Positions 21,915-32,460 of a stretch of DNA of 64,000 nucleotides are shown in pieces. Under the pieces are notes generated by a model. That model was not told where the DNA came from. It ran no database searches and saw only the letters and a program-made list of their open reading frames with translations. Numbering within the stretch: the first letter of the stretch is position 1; every line of letters begins with the position of its first letter. This DNA is from Guadua angustifolia (Eukaryota > Streptophyta > Magnoliopsida > Poales > Poaceae): positions 48,332,200-48,396,199 of the forward strand of contig CM070517.1 of NCBI GenBank assembly GCA_036346375.1. The letters run 5' to 3'. The translations under genes were made by a program, and so were the position numbers.

Positions 21915-22522
21915 TATGGATGAGACAGAATAAATAGTAGACTTTGTTATTGTGCTTGCTTTTATAACGCTGGGCAGTTCTACGGCAAACGTGATAAATT
22001 ATGGTATTCCATAGTTTTGCAGAGTCTCCATGTGAATAATCGCAACAACGACAGCCAACCAAGTGTGTCGTCACACGTGACGTCCACTTTAAACAAGTAA
22101 CTAGGTTATACGTTACAGTTCTGGAATCAAAACACATGGAAATAAACACGTACAATGGAGAGAACACACATATACATACATATATCCTCATGTATTTTTT
22201 TTTAAAAAAAAAACTCTGAAGTGTATGCAGCAGCTTGGGCTGCGATGGCCCAGCCTCGGGCTAGCCTTCCACACTCGGGAGCTAATACACACTGCTCTCG
22301 AGCGGCGGAAAACAAGGCGCCACCCACAGCCTACGGCCCAACCCCAATTCAGCTACATGAAATTCCAAACTTCCTTCTTTCCTGATTAAAAATTCAAAAT
22401 TTCGTATTTGTTGAACCAAACATCCAATTTATAATCCGTTTCGACCGTCGTGTTCCTTGCGACGAGATCTGCAAAATAAGACCGACAATGCATGCATTCC
22501 AGCTTAGTGATGATAACATATA
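21915..22522. repeat. Segmental duplication copy B (empty-site copy)
   Basis: This is the paralog of 2075-3175 plus 14745-14890. It contains TTCTGGAATCAAAACACATG without the hAT insertion and CTTCTTTCCTGATTAAAAAT without the CACTA insertion. It therefore preserves the pre-insertion state of copy A. Confidence 0.9.
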
Positions 22523-22686
22523 CGCTACAGTATGTGCTACAGTAACATATAGCCTAATCATTATCAACATCTCCTTGGTCTATATGCCAAAAGAAAATAC
22601 TCCCTACCAACATAGATAGAGGTAGTAGTGTACTAGTACTTACTACGGTAGCCGTAGGCGTGTTAATTTCAAACAGTAGCAGTAAT

Positions 22687-23246
22687 CACTACAAAAGGAA
22701 CCTATTTATTGTAATAAAATTAATTATTGTATTAAGCCTAAAATCATTGCAATATGTACATATTGTAGCGAAATCAAATTTGTTGCCAACCATTTGCAAT
22801 AAAACCGTGGCAATATAGCATATATGACAACAAAATTTGAACCATAGCAATAAAATAAGATATTGCAACGATCTAAGTGTTGCGGTAGCTTTTATCTCAA
22901 CGACGTAAAAACATCGCAATACATATATATATGACCACAAAATATTTTCGTGGTGTTAGTCTATCGCAAATATCACTCTTTCGTGGTAATAGTCTATTGC
23001 AACGTGTTAGTTTTTGTGGTAATAACTTAATGCAACACACTAGATTTCGTGGCAATAGCCTAAAACCACAAATTCATTTTTACATTACCATACTTACTTC
23101 ATATTAATTATTGACATCATTTTACTCTTAATAACAAAAACAATCCCCACATGTTTTGGTAACAAACATCTAGATGACTAGAAGAAGAATTTCTGACAGG
23201 GCATTCTTGGTGATAGGGGGACCTTCTAAATTGGCAATAGAACTTC
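22687..23246. mobile_element. Degenerate CACTA-like end with GTGGCAATA repeats
   Basis: CACTACAAAAGGAACC at 22687 looks like a CACTA terminus. It is followed by many CGTGGCAATAG and ATTGCAACG words in both directions. The same words recur at 31380-31620, on the other side of the copia element that splits the region (23252-30362). The opposite terminus was not found, so the family call is tentative. Confidence 0.5.
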
Positions 23247-23251
23247 AATCT

Positions 23252-23493
23252 TGTTACGAAGAAAAACCGGATGATCTCATCCACGTTGCAACCGACGCAA
23301 AGCAAGAACTGAAGAACTACCTTTTCAATGAATCAACGCAATGAATTGAAGCATCGCGTCTCTTCCTCTCCCCTCAACTGTCATCCCGAATGGGTGCTAA
23401 TCCACCCATTCACTTGTATATATATTGATCAATGAATGAATGAAAAACATAAGCGTTCATACAACCATTGTCTCTTTACTTTTAATTCTAATA
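23252..23493 (+). repeat. Copia 5' LTR
   Basis: It starts TGTTACGAAG and ends TTCTAATA, so the 3' dinucleotide is TA rather than CA. The end is fixed by the AATCT target duplication seen after the identical 3' LTR. A TATATATA box near 23417 is the likely promoter. Confidence 0.95.
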
Positions 23494-23595
23494 CGTTATC
23501 AGGCACGTAGAATCTACACTGAGTACTTGAGTTCTTGAAAGAAGAACCAAAAACAGAGAACAACACGGCGACATTCTCTACGGTAAGAATCAGAA

Positions 23596-24168
23596 ATGCC
23601 GATCCTTACCATCAACCGTGCTGTCTCCGTTCTCCTCGCCGCAATCATCCGCGAGTTCCACCGCTCCGTGCGTCGTGGATTCCTGGACCGTGCCCGCCTG
23701 TGCGCTGTGATTCGTCAGGCCTTGGTCAGCCCCCGTCCTCCCGGCACATGGGCTCCCCGACGCAGAAGTCTTCTTCGCCGCAGACGCACTTGGGCAGGCC
23801 TGGCTCGGATTGATATTCTAGCCACCAGGGCAGCCTCACGACTACCCTCACCAACGCCGGTCGAAGAAGCGTCGCCCAGGCGGAGGCTCCCCACCGCTCC
23901 ACCCGGCTTCGATTTGCGCCCCACCATGGCAGCAAGAACCGGGGCGCCACCGTTCTTCTCCAGCAACGGCGACTTCGCCCCGCCTCCACGCGCAATCCCT
24001 CCTCCAGATCCAGCCCTCTTCGTGAATTGGCGCCCGGATCTTCATTTCTCCGCTAGTGAAGTGCCAGGACTTGGCACCTCTGGCTCCTCCGCCCGTCCCA
24101 TCGGCTTCGGAGGCGGTGGCCGTGGGATCTTCTCCTCCTCAGATGAGGGGGAAGGTCCCCACCACTGA
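23596..24168 (+). CDS. GC-rich 190-codon ORF in the copia leader, unknown product
   Basis: The frame starts MPILTINRAVSVLLAAIIRE, 103 bp after the 5' LTR, and is rich in Arg, Pro and Ser. Its later part contains FALFVNWRPDLHFSASE-like sequence (DPALFVNWRPDLHF) and a Gly-rich end. Base composition is strongly GC, unlike the AT-rich gag and pol. A leader ORF before gag is not standard for Ty1/copia. It may be a fragment captured from a host gene, or non-coding leader with chance openness. The frame is uninterrupted over 190 codons. No domain recognised, and no function is proposed. Confidence 0.4.
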   Translation: MPILTINRAVSVLLAAIIREFHRSVRRGFLDRARLCAVIRQALVSPRPPGTWAPRRRSLLRRRRTWAGLARIDILATRAASRLPSPTPVEEASPRRRLPTAPPGFDLRPTMAARTGAPPFFSSNGDFAPPPRAIPPPDPALFVNWRPDLHFSASEVPGLGTSGSSARPIGFGGGGRGIFSSSDEGEGPHH

Positions 24169-25157
24169 GGATCACCGGAAGAGGGGGAGGGGGACGCCGC
24201 CATGACCGAAGACATCTCCAGATCCACACGCCAGTGATTTCTTCGGTTGGTGATGGTGGCGTGTGTGAAGCAAGACGTCGGCTGTGGCGCGTGTGAAGCA
24301 AAGGCAGCGGCGGCAAAAAGAAATGGGGAATGGTTAGGGAACCCTAACCCTAATCGTTTTCCCGGTTTTATTCGGCGCTAAGGCTGTCCCTCGCACGCGC
24401 GCTTGTAAGGCCGAAATGGCGGCCCAGGCCCAGGACGAAGCCGGCGCGTTCCCAGGCTGCGGCCCCACCTTCGCACGCGCTTGCGCACTTGGGCCTCATC
24501 GCCAGGCCCAGGCCCAGGCCGACCCCCCCAATCCCCTGGCAGACTTTCACGGGCTAAGACAATAGCAGACCACATCTGGCCTGTAGCAAAAATAATCTAC
24601 CTATTAATTTTATTTTTCAGTATTGTCAGAATTTATGCATTCTAGTCCTTGTATTTTACAGTATTTGCATAATATTGTATATCAGTGTGTATCTTTTGTT
24701 TTAAGACCCTGATATTATCTGTAATTTGTAAATATATATATGTGTGTTTGTATGCATATATGTATATGTTGTATGTTTTGGCTGCGTCTTATTCAGTTTT
24801 CTCAATATTTCGCCTAGAGACCATGCCTTTTTGAGCAGCAATGAAAATTGCCCATCACTATGAGGTCTACATCATGTTTTAAACTTGATGATTACCTATA
24901 AAGTGTTATCTCAATAATATTTTTGGATATAAGGTCTACTCCATTTATAGAGATTACCTTAATTATATGGTCTACTCCATTTTATGGAGATTACCTTAAT
25001 TTGTGGAGATTACCTTTATTATATGGCCTACTCCAACTATCCAAAACTTAAGACATGATTTAAAATTTGCACTTAAATATTACAACACCACCATTAATGT
25101 TTTAAATTTACCAAAATTTGGTGAATTAATAAAATCGATGGTTATGCCATGTAGGAA
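24169..25157 (+). other. Copia leader between the GC-rich ORF and gag
   Basis: A GC-rich stretch to about 24540 (repeats of CAGGCCCAGGCCC) is followed by AT-rich sequence with three imperfect copies of TATGGTCTACTCCATTTTAT (about 24930-25030). No frame. Confidence 0.5.
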
Positions 25158-26204
25158 ATGCAAAAAGAGTTTGAAGAACTCGCCCTTGATGGGAGCAATT
25201 ATCCTTCATGGGCAACGGATATTAAAATTAGTTTTGCATCCCGAGGGATTTCAGCTGCGATAAATGAACCAGTTGAAGGGGGCCCTCCGGTCCTCGATAC
25301 AATTAAGTACACTGCCTTACTTTTGTTACGCACTTCTATCCATAAGGATCTCAAGAAAGAGTATATTTTGAAAGAAAATCCTCGTGTTCTGTGGGTCGCT
25401 CTTAAAGATCGTTATGAACAGCAAAAGGAAATCATATATCCTGATGCACAACATGATTGGAATCATCTACGCCTACAAGATTTTAAATCTGTGGCTGAAT
25501 ACAATCATGCTGTTCATACCATCTGTAGTAGGTTGAAGTTTTGCGAAAAAGAACCAACAGAGGCAGAAAAGATAGAGAAAACTCTATCTACTATGCTTCC
25601 AGCGGACAGGGTATTGTGTAATCAATACCGTAAAGAAAAATACCAGGTTTATTCCCAGCTTATTCATACATTATGTCAGGCTGAAAAGAATGATGAACTT
25701 CTTATTAAGAATCATAAGTTGCGCCCTATTGGTTCAGCACCTTTGCCTGAGATTCATAATGTTCAGAATAACGCTCAGAATAAGAGAAAGTTCAATGGAT
25801 CTCCATCTGGTAATCCAAGGAACCACCCTGGTAAACACAAATTCAACAAGAACCGCAGACACCGTGCTAACAAAAAGGCACGTGGCAATGCACAACCTAC
25901 CCATGAAAACAAAAGACTTTGTTATAAGTGTGGTTGTAACACGCATTTTGCCGCGACTTGTCGTACTTCAAAACACTTGGTTGATCTTTATCAACAATCC
26001 CTCTGTGATGACAAACAGAAGGCACCAAGATATGAAGCGCACTTCAATCTTACTACTGAGGCTCCTAAGGAGGCTGGTTGTTCGTCTTCGGTTCCACAAG
26101 AATCGCCTAACAATGAAGCCCTTACTCAGCACATGGACCTTCCTGCAACGGATGACATGCTCATCGATTACACCTCGAGTGACATGTATGGAGATTTATC
26201 TTAA
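25158..26204 (+). CDS. gag: Copia gag polyprotein, intact frame
   Basis: A 348-codon open frame starts MQKEFEELALDGSNYPSWAT. The N-terminal NYPSWATDIKISFASRGI segment is the usual W-rich start of plant copia gag (DUF4219/UBN2 type). RYEQQKEIIYPDAQHDWNHL and a Lys/Arg/Asn-rich basic zone follow. The zinc knuckle CYKCGCNTHFAATC (CX2CX4HX4C) is at about residues 254-267. Gag packages the RNA into particles. It is the only intact ORF of this element. It ends with its own stop and is separated from protease by about 220 bp of spacer. Confidence 0.9.
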   Translation: MQKEFEELALDGSNYPSWATDIKISFASRGISAAINEPVEGGPPVLDTIKYTALLLLRTSIHKDLKKEYILKENPRVLWVALKDRYEQQKEIIYPDAQHDWNHLRLQDFKSVAEYNHAVHTICSRLKFCEKEPTEAEKIEKTLSTMLPADRVLCNQYRKEKYQVYSQLIHTLCQAEKNDELLIKNHKLRPIGSAPLPEIHNVQNNAQNKRKFNGSPSGNPRNHPGKHKFNKNRRHRANKKARGNAQPTHENKRLCYKCGCNTHFAATCRTSKHLVDLYQQSLCDDKQKAPRYEAHFNLTTEAPKEAGCSSSVPQESPNNEALTQHMDLPATDDMLIDYTSSDMYGDLS

Positions 26205-26419
26205 ATCTTCATGTCCATAATTATGGTCAAATAATATTGTGTGTTGTAATAATTAAGAATTTGAAACATGTTTGTAATTTGGAGTTGTATATTTATTTGT
26301 ACAAACTCATATGTATTGTAATATTACATTATTGTTATGTTAGATATTCTATACAATGTGTATGTATCTCTATATGTAATGAATAAAGAATTTTAATTAA
26401 ATTCTTGTTCTTAATATAG
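26205..26419 (+). promoter_or_regulatory. gag-pol spacer with poly(A) signal and splice-acceptor-like end
   Basis: The AT-rich spacer carries AATAAA at 26382-26387 and ends TTGTTCTTAATATAG followed by ATG at 26420. Ty1/copia elements are known to make a short gag RNA through splicing and early termination. The layout here fits that, but a donor site was not fixed and the role is inferred. Confidence 0.4.
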
Positions 26420-27474
26420 ATGTCTCTTGAAGTCAATCCCTGGAGGAGGAATTATACCTTGTGGACAGTTGTACCACAAACTCTATACTCACTGAAATAA
26501 AATACTTCCAAACTCTTAAGAAAAGAGAAGGAAATGTTTTAACGATCGCTGGTCGTGATCGTTGATAGTTGGCTCGTAGAGCCACAATCACCCTCCCTAT
26601 GGGTACACAGACACAATCGAGGATGCTTTATTGTATCCCGATTCAACTCGCACCTTGTTGAGTTATAGAGATATTCAGAAGAATGGTATTCATGTGGAAA
26701 CACATGAAGAAAACAAAGAGGAGTATCTTCTCTTAACCGAATTCATCGATATGGCAAGCAAATATGCTAAAAAATTCCAACTCTCGAATCTGGATTGTAC
26801 TATACATACATTAAGTCCATAAAACATGTTGCATATAAGGTATTTTTCAAAACGTCGATGCATTCCAAACTTGGCATGATCGACTTGGGCACCCGATGTC
26901 GGGATGATGAGAAAAATTATCACCGCTTCTATCGGTCATGATTTGACTGGCTACAAAATTTCCCAAATCTTCGGATTTTGTATATACAGCATGTGCTACT
27001 GGGAAATTGATTTTAAGACCTTCACATCTTAAAATCCGGGCTGAACCACTCAAATTTCTTGAAAGAATTCAAGGTGACATTTGTGGTCCGATTGAGCCAA
27101 CTTCGGACCGCTCGTACTTTATGGTTTTGATTGACGCATCTATAAGATGGTCACATGTGTGCTTATTGTCCACACGAAACCATGCCTTCGCGAAAATAAT
27201 GTCTCAAATTATTAAGCTGAAGGCACATTATCCTGAACATCGGATTCAATCGATCCGAATGGATAATGCTGCTGAATTTTCCTCCCATGCTTTCAATGAT
27301 TATTGCATGGCTTTAGGAATTCAGGTACAACATTCTGTACCATATGTCCATACTCAGAATGGTTTGGCTGAATCGTTGATTAAAAGAATCAAGCTCATTG
27401 CGCGTCCATTACTGATGAATTGCTCATTGCCTACGTCGTGTTGGGGTCATGCGGTCTTACACGCCACGACTTAA
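26420..27474 (+). pseudogene. pol: Copia pol, protease and integrase part, frameshifted
   Basis: The protease piece reads LVDSCTTNSILTEIKYFQTL (about 26457) and LLYPDSTRTLLSYRDIQKNG (about 26624). The integrase zinc region keeps WHDRLGHPMSG (about 26870) and then shifts frame after TCGGGATGATGA. The catalytic core (27007-27474) has GDICGPI, IRMDNAAEFSSHAFNDY and QNGLAES, so the D, D and E positions of the DDE triad are present. At least three frame breaks separate these parts. Integrase inserts the cDNA, and a single working product cannot be made here. Confidence 0.88.
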
Positions 27475-28400
27475 TCCAACTTCGACCAACCGCATATCAT
27501 GATTCTTCTCCCATGCGCTTAGTACGTGGAATCCACCAAGTATTTCCCATTTGCGTAAGTTCGGATGTGCGGTGTACGCGTTCGATCTCACCACCCCAAC
27601 AGACTCTATGGGCCCTCATAGAAAATTGGGGATCTATGGGATTTCAATCTCCGTCGATCATTAAGTATTTAGAACCTCTTCTGAGGATCTATTTACGGCC
27701 AGATATCGATCAGATATTCAATGAGGAACATTTCCGGCATTAGGGGAGATTTCAAGTACCGTAAAGAATGCCGTGAAATTGATTGGAATGCTCAAAGTAT
27801 ATCATCCTCGGATCCACGTACTCAAGAAACCGAACTTCAAGTTCGGAAAATTATTGGTTTGCAAGATATTGCGAACAATCGCGAGACGATTTATCGATTA
27901 TAAAGGTGTCATGAAATCCTTTATTCCGCAAGGAATGTGCCCGAAAGAGTGGAGGTACCAAATAAAACCACTCAACCCCGATTAGCAATAAGAGGGGGAG
28001 AAGTAAGGCCTCCAAGCAGAAAAAGGTAGTAAATGCAGATCAACCTATGGTTGATAGACACCAAAGTGAACTTGATCCACAACCCTCTTCAGTTGTGCAC
28101 ATTGCTGAACTTGGGACATCGGATAACCCCGGATCCATCGTTACGGAAATAATGATGAATCTCTTAGGGTGAACGAAATTGCTACAAATTACATTGAGAT
28201 CGGAGAGTCTTTTGACCTAAAAGCTACAGCTTGTTTACACTTATTTCTCTCGAGCATTGTCGACATCCTTAATGATCCGGATCCTAAGTCCATGGTAGAG
28301 TGTAGAAAACGCTCGACCGAATCAATGGAAGGAAGCGATCGAGCGAGATTGCCTCGCTTTATAAAAGAGAAGTATTCTTGGAAGTGATGCTCACACCTCG
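27475..28400 (+). pseudogene. pol: Copia pol, integrase C-terminal region, decayed
   Basis: Short frames such as RRPTAYHDSSPMRL and FGCAVYA-type pieces in different frames correspond to the integrase-RT linker. No frame exceeds 110 codons. Nothing else recognised. Confidence 0.6.
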
Positions 28401-29899
28401 TGGCACTTTCCTGAGGATACAAGTGGGTTTTCGTCCTAAACGGAATGAAAATAATGAAGTGGTGAGATATAAAGCAAGGCTCGTAGCTCAAGGCTTTACG
28501 CAAAGGTCCGTGTTGATTATAATGAGACTTATTCTCCGGTTATGAGTGGCATAACCTTCCGATATTTGATATCATTGGCGGACAAAATCGCCTATCTTTG
28601 CGCTTGATGGACGAGTGACAAAGATACTTGTATGGGTCACTGGATTCTGAGATTTACATGAAGGTTCCCGATGGAATCAATGTACCGGATCCACAGGCAA
28701 ATCGTAACATGTATTGTGTAAAATTGCAAAAGTCATTATATGGCTTAAAGCAATCAGGGCGCATGTGGTACAATCGATTAAGTGAATTCCTTTCTTTAAA
28801 GGGGTACACTAATAATGATGACTGCCCATGTGTTTTCATTAAGAAATCATCTACAGGATTCTGTATCATTTCGGTATACGTTGATGACCTCAACATTATC
28901 GGTAATGAAACTGATATTAATGAAGCACGTCATCATTTAAAGACGGAGTTTGAGATGAAGGATTTGGGTAAAACCAAATTTTGCTTAGGTTTGCAACTTG
29001 AGCATTTACCTTCAGGAATTTTTGTATATCAAGCTAGTTATATCCAGAAAATATTAGAGAAATTCAATATGGATAAGTCATATCCATCCAGAACCCCTAT
29101 GGTGGTCGATCTCTAGACGAGAGAAAGATCCTTTAGACCTCGGGATGATGGAGAGGAGATATTGGGACCTGAGTTCCCTTATCTTAGTGCTATTGGTGCA
29201 CTCATGTATCTTGCAAATAGTACCCGACCGGACATTGCATTTGCAGTGAATCTACTTGCAAGACACAGCGCTGCTCCCACCAAGCGTCATTGGTCTGGAG
29301 TGAAGAATGTCTTTAGATATCTCAATGGTACAAGAGATCTTGGTCTTTTCTATGAAAGAAACCGAGATCTAACTTTGACTGGATATACAGATGCTGGCTA
29401 TTTATCTGATCCCCATAATGCCAGATCACAGACCGGCTTTGTATACTTACAAGGAGGAACAGCCATCTCTTGGAAATCTTCCAAACAAACTTTGGTGGCT
29501 ACCTCTACCAATCATTCTGAAATAATTGCATTATATGAGGCCTCCCGAGAATGTGTTTGGCTTCGCAGAATGATAAACCACATACTTCAATCATGTGGTC
29601 TTGGTTCCAAATCTCCAACCATTATCTATGAAGATAATGCTGCATGTGTGATTCAAATGGAGACAGGTTATATTAAGAGCAACATCACTAAGCATATTGC
29701 TCCAAAATTGTTTTATCCTCATGAATTGCAAAAGAATGGGGAAATAAACATCCTACAAACTAAGTCATGTGATAATCTCGCTGATTTATTCACAAAGTCT
29801 CTACCTTATTCTACATTTTCTAAATGTGTTAAGGGAATTGGAATGAGACGGCTTAGAGATTTGCAGGAGTCAGGGGGAGTTTCTCTCTCTGATAAATAA
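28401..29899 (+). pseudogene. pol: Copia reverse transcriptase and RNase H
   Basis: RT begins near 28420 (QVGFRPKRNENNEVVRYKAR with LVAQGF) and breaks around 28500-28620. It continues in the 28628-29116 frame with the LKQSGRMWYNRL block and the catalytic YVDD in VYVDDLNIIGN (about 28877). A stop separates it from the 29162-29899 frame with LMYLANSTRPDIAF, YTDAGYLSDPHNARSQTGF, TNHSEIIALYEA and IYEDNAACVIQ, the RNase H D-E-D type signature of copia. RT copies the RNA and RNase H removes the template. The frame breaks make this copy defective although its motifs are intact. Confidence 0.92.
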
Positions 29900-30111
29900 C
29901 CTGTTTAAACATTATATTGTACTCTTTTCTTTATATAAGTTTTTCCCTCTTTGAGGTTTTCTCATGTAAAGTTTTTAATGAGGCAATATCAACATAGTTT
30001 ATATGTCGTATCATCTATTTTTTTCCACTGGGTTTTTTAGAGGATGATATTAGGCATGTCAAGAAAATGGACAATATAATTTCATATTGATCTTAGAAGA
30101 TGGATTCGATC

Positions 30112-30120
30112 AAGGGGGAG
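30112..30120 (+). promoter_or_regulatory. Copia polypurine tract
   Basis: AAGGGGGAG directly precedes the 3' LTR and would prime plus-strand DNA synthesis. Confidence 0.85.
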
Positions 30121-30362
30121 TGTTACGAAGAAAAACCGGATGATCTCATCCACGTTGCAACCGACGCAAAGCAAGAACTGAAGAACTACCTTTTCAATGA
30201 ATCAACGCAATGAATTGAAGCATCGCGTCTCTTCCTTTCCCCTCAACTGTCATCCCGAATGGGTGCTAATCCACCCATTCACTTGTATATATATTGATCA
30301 ATGAATGAATGAAAAACATAAGCGTTCATACAACCATTGTCTCTTTACTTTTAATTCTAATA
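30121..30362 (+). repeat. Copia 3' LTR
   Basis: Identical to the 5' LTR except T for C in CTTCCT(T/C)TCCCC. It is followed by AATCT (30363-30367). Confidence 0.95.
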
Positions 30363-30367
30363 AATCT

Positions 30368-31680
30368 TTTGATCTTCAGTTCCTTTAATAAGTCGACACA
30401 GTGGAGATGATATCCGAGGCGATAGGGCCACGGTGGAGAACGAGGGGGCAAGGTGTGGTTGGAGGTGGAGGTAGCGTTGGCAATGAAGAAATAGGCGGAG
30501 GATGATATTGGCGCTACTGCAGGAGGCCCTGTGGTGTTCCATATTTCCCATGGTTGTGATCGACTAACTTCCAATCATATGGTGCCATCCTGCAAATAGC
30601 ATGTGGACATTCAAACATAGATTTGTTTACAATATACGGTAAAAGACAGATAATGAAGCGATCACATTTCAGTAATAACAACAGATCTACTTACATGATG
30701 GTTTAAGCGTTCCCAGAAGAGAGGTTGTCAACTCCAATTATATTCTATTTGTACAATACCACGTTTTATGGACTAAGAATCTATATTTGATGAACTAACA
30801 ATGTATGAATTAATATGTATATTGTTGGACACATATATTGTTAGAGTCACATGTATGAATTTTAATAACAACGAATTAACATGGAATTTGAAATTTAACT
30901 TCAGTTGTGCACTGCTAACAAATCTAAACATAAATACATGTGATGAATAAATAACATCATCATGCATGTGGTTGGATCCATTGGTTGTGCCAAGGTTTCA
31001 AATTTTGTTTTCAGACTATATCTCAGAGGTGACCAAAAGTCAAAATTTCAACGATATTTAAAACTTCGTACAAAATTCAAAATGCAAAATTCAAATTCAG
31101 AAATTTTTTGGACCATGATTCCGAGATTTCAATCGAAATCTCGACAAATTTAAATTGAATGAAAACGGTTCAAACTACTCTAGAAAATTTTTTGTGGATG
31201 ATCCTAACACATCACTAATATTCTCCCCTTGGCTTTTTCTATTTTGCAAGTTGGACAAACATTTTTTTTGACAATTTTGATTTAATTCTCCCCTTGCCTT
31301 TTTCTTCCAATTAGACCCTCCGTGGTTCTCTTTGATCACGGTCAGGTCCTACAGTGACATTGTACATGTGTGTAATCGATCGTTGCAATAGAGGTTATAA
31401 ATATTGCAGCAGTATAAAATCGTGATAATATTAAAAATCGTTAATGCAGCTACTTCTTTTTTACATTGCAACATAAATAAACTTTTGCAATGAAAATAAG
31501 AAATATTGCCCTATGATATACCTATCACCATGAAAAAATAATTCGTGGCAATAACATTAACTATTGCAACAAATTATATTTCGTTGCAATAAATCATTTT
31601 TATTGAAATATTTTAACATTAACACATTTTTTAAATATATTAAATTTAGCCATGTAATTGCACCGGCCATCCTGCTGGAT
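30368..31680. other. Right half of the element split by copia; degenerate repeats at 31380-31620
   Basis: A GC-rich part (30395-30545) gives no recognised protein. From 31380 on, ATTGCAAC and CGTGGCAATA words repeat as on the left side (22690-23080). A matching CACTA terminus was not found. Two CTCCCCTTG(G/C)C-containing blocks lie at about 31224 and 31283. Confidence 0.45.
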
Positions 31681-31689
31681 GTAGAAATA

Positions 31690-31866
31690 ATAGAACTATT
31701 CTGATTTCTGAATCCCAGGAGCGTCCACCGGTGACCGAGGTGGTGGCACACGACATAGCGCGAGCGCCACGAGCCGAGGCAAAGCGGGACGACGACGACG
31801 AGGTGGACAACGACGTCGCCATGGAGAGCACCTTGTGCACTATCGGCTCGGCCACCATGGCTACCT
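31690..31866 (-). other. Possible first-exon fragment, unknown gene
   Basis: On the minus strand an ATG in a GCCATGGTGG context opens MVAEPIVHKVLSMATSLSTS, then a Ser run, and stays open for over 50 codons. The sequence upstream of this ATG (higher coordinates) is the duplicated segment also found at 54987. It could be the promoter and first codons of a dead gene. The product is not recognised, and the AC/GA-rich composition makes chance openness plausible. Confidence 0.25.
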
Positions 31867-32179
31867 TTTCTCGAGAGTTCTTGGACGGTTGGACCAAAGG
31901 AAAAAGAAAATCTACAAAATCTTTGCGCGTCAACTCAGCGAAAAGACTGCTTTTGCAGTGAATCTGCCCAACTGGCTAGCTAATTAGAAACCAAGAACAG
32001 TCAGACAAGGAGCCAAGAAACCTGAACCTTCTTGAACCGCTAGTGTAGGATCGAAATATACTAAACTAGCAATCAGAGGGGGGTGAATGATTACGCGGAA
32101 GCTAAAATCAAAATTTTCTTGATTCACAAAACCCCCTAAATCAATTATGAAATATTGCTCTCGGTTTCAACAAAAAAAC

Positions 32180-32460
32180 AGATTAACAGACGTTCACTAA
32201 AACCGTAATTCCCGAAGATCCCACCGTTATATCAATGTGAAATTTTAACTGTAGAAACTAGACTTAATTTTCAAGCTAACCCAATAAAAATCAGCTCAAT
32301 CGAATCTACGGATCTAAAGTTATTTTCTTCGCAATTTTACTGAATCAAACTCCAGACCAAATAAAAAAAAACAGACTAACACATGTTCACCAAAATAGTA
32401 ATTACCAAAGATTGCACCGTTAGATCGATGTGAGATTTTAACTGAAGACACTAGACTCAA
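32180..32460. repeat. Tandem duplication inside the solo LTR
   Basis: Two diverged copies of about 90 bp (near 32181-32266 and 32370-32457) share AACAGA(T/C)TAACA, GTTCAC and GTGA(A/G)ATTTTAACTG. Confidence 0.75.

Larger units (their letters stand above)
23252..30362 (+). mobile_element. Ty1/copia LTR retrotransposon, 7.1 kb, young but defective
   Basis: Two 242-bp LTRs (23252-23493 and 30121-30362) differ at one base by eye. The 5-bp target duplication AATCT flanks the element (23247-23251 and 30363-30367). A primer-binding region with TTATCAGGCACG follows the 5' LTR, and the polypurine tract AAGGGGGAG precedes the 3' LTR. The order gag, protease, integrase, RT, RNase H is that of Ty1/copia. 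Several frameshifts interrupt protease, integrase and RT. It sits inside the older element at 22687-31620. Confidence 0.96.

Noticed and set aside
31740..31961. Plus-strand Asp-rich ORF (MTEVVAHDIARA...)
   Set aside because: The Asp run is the complement of a Ser-codon run. Only part of it is in the duplicated segment and the frame is not kept in the other copy.
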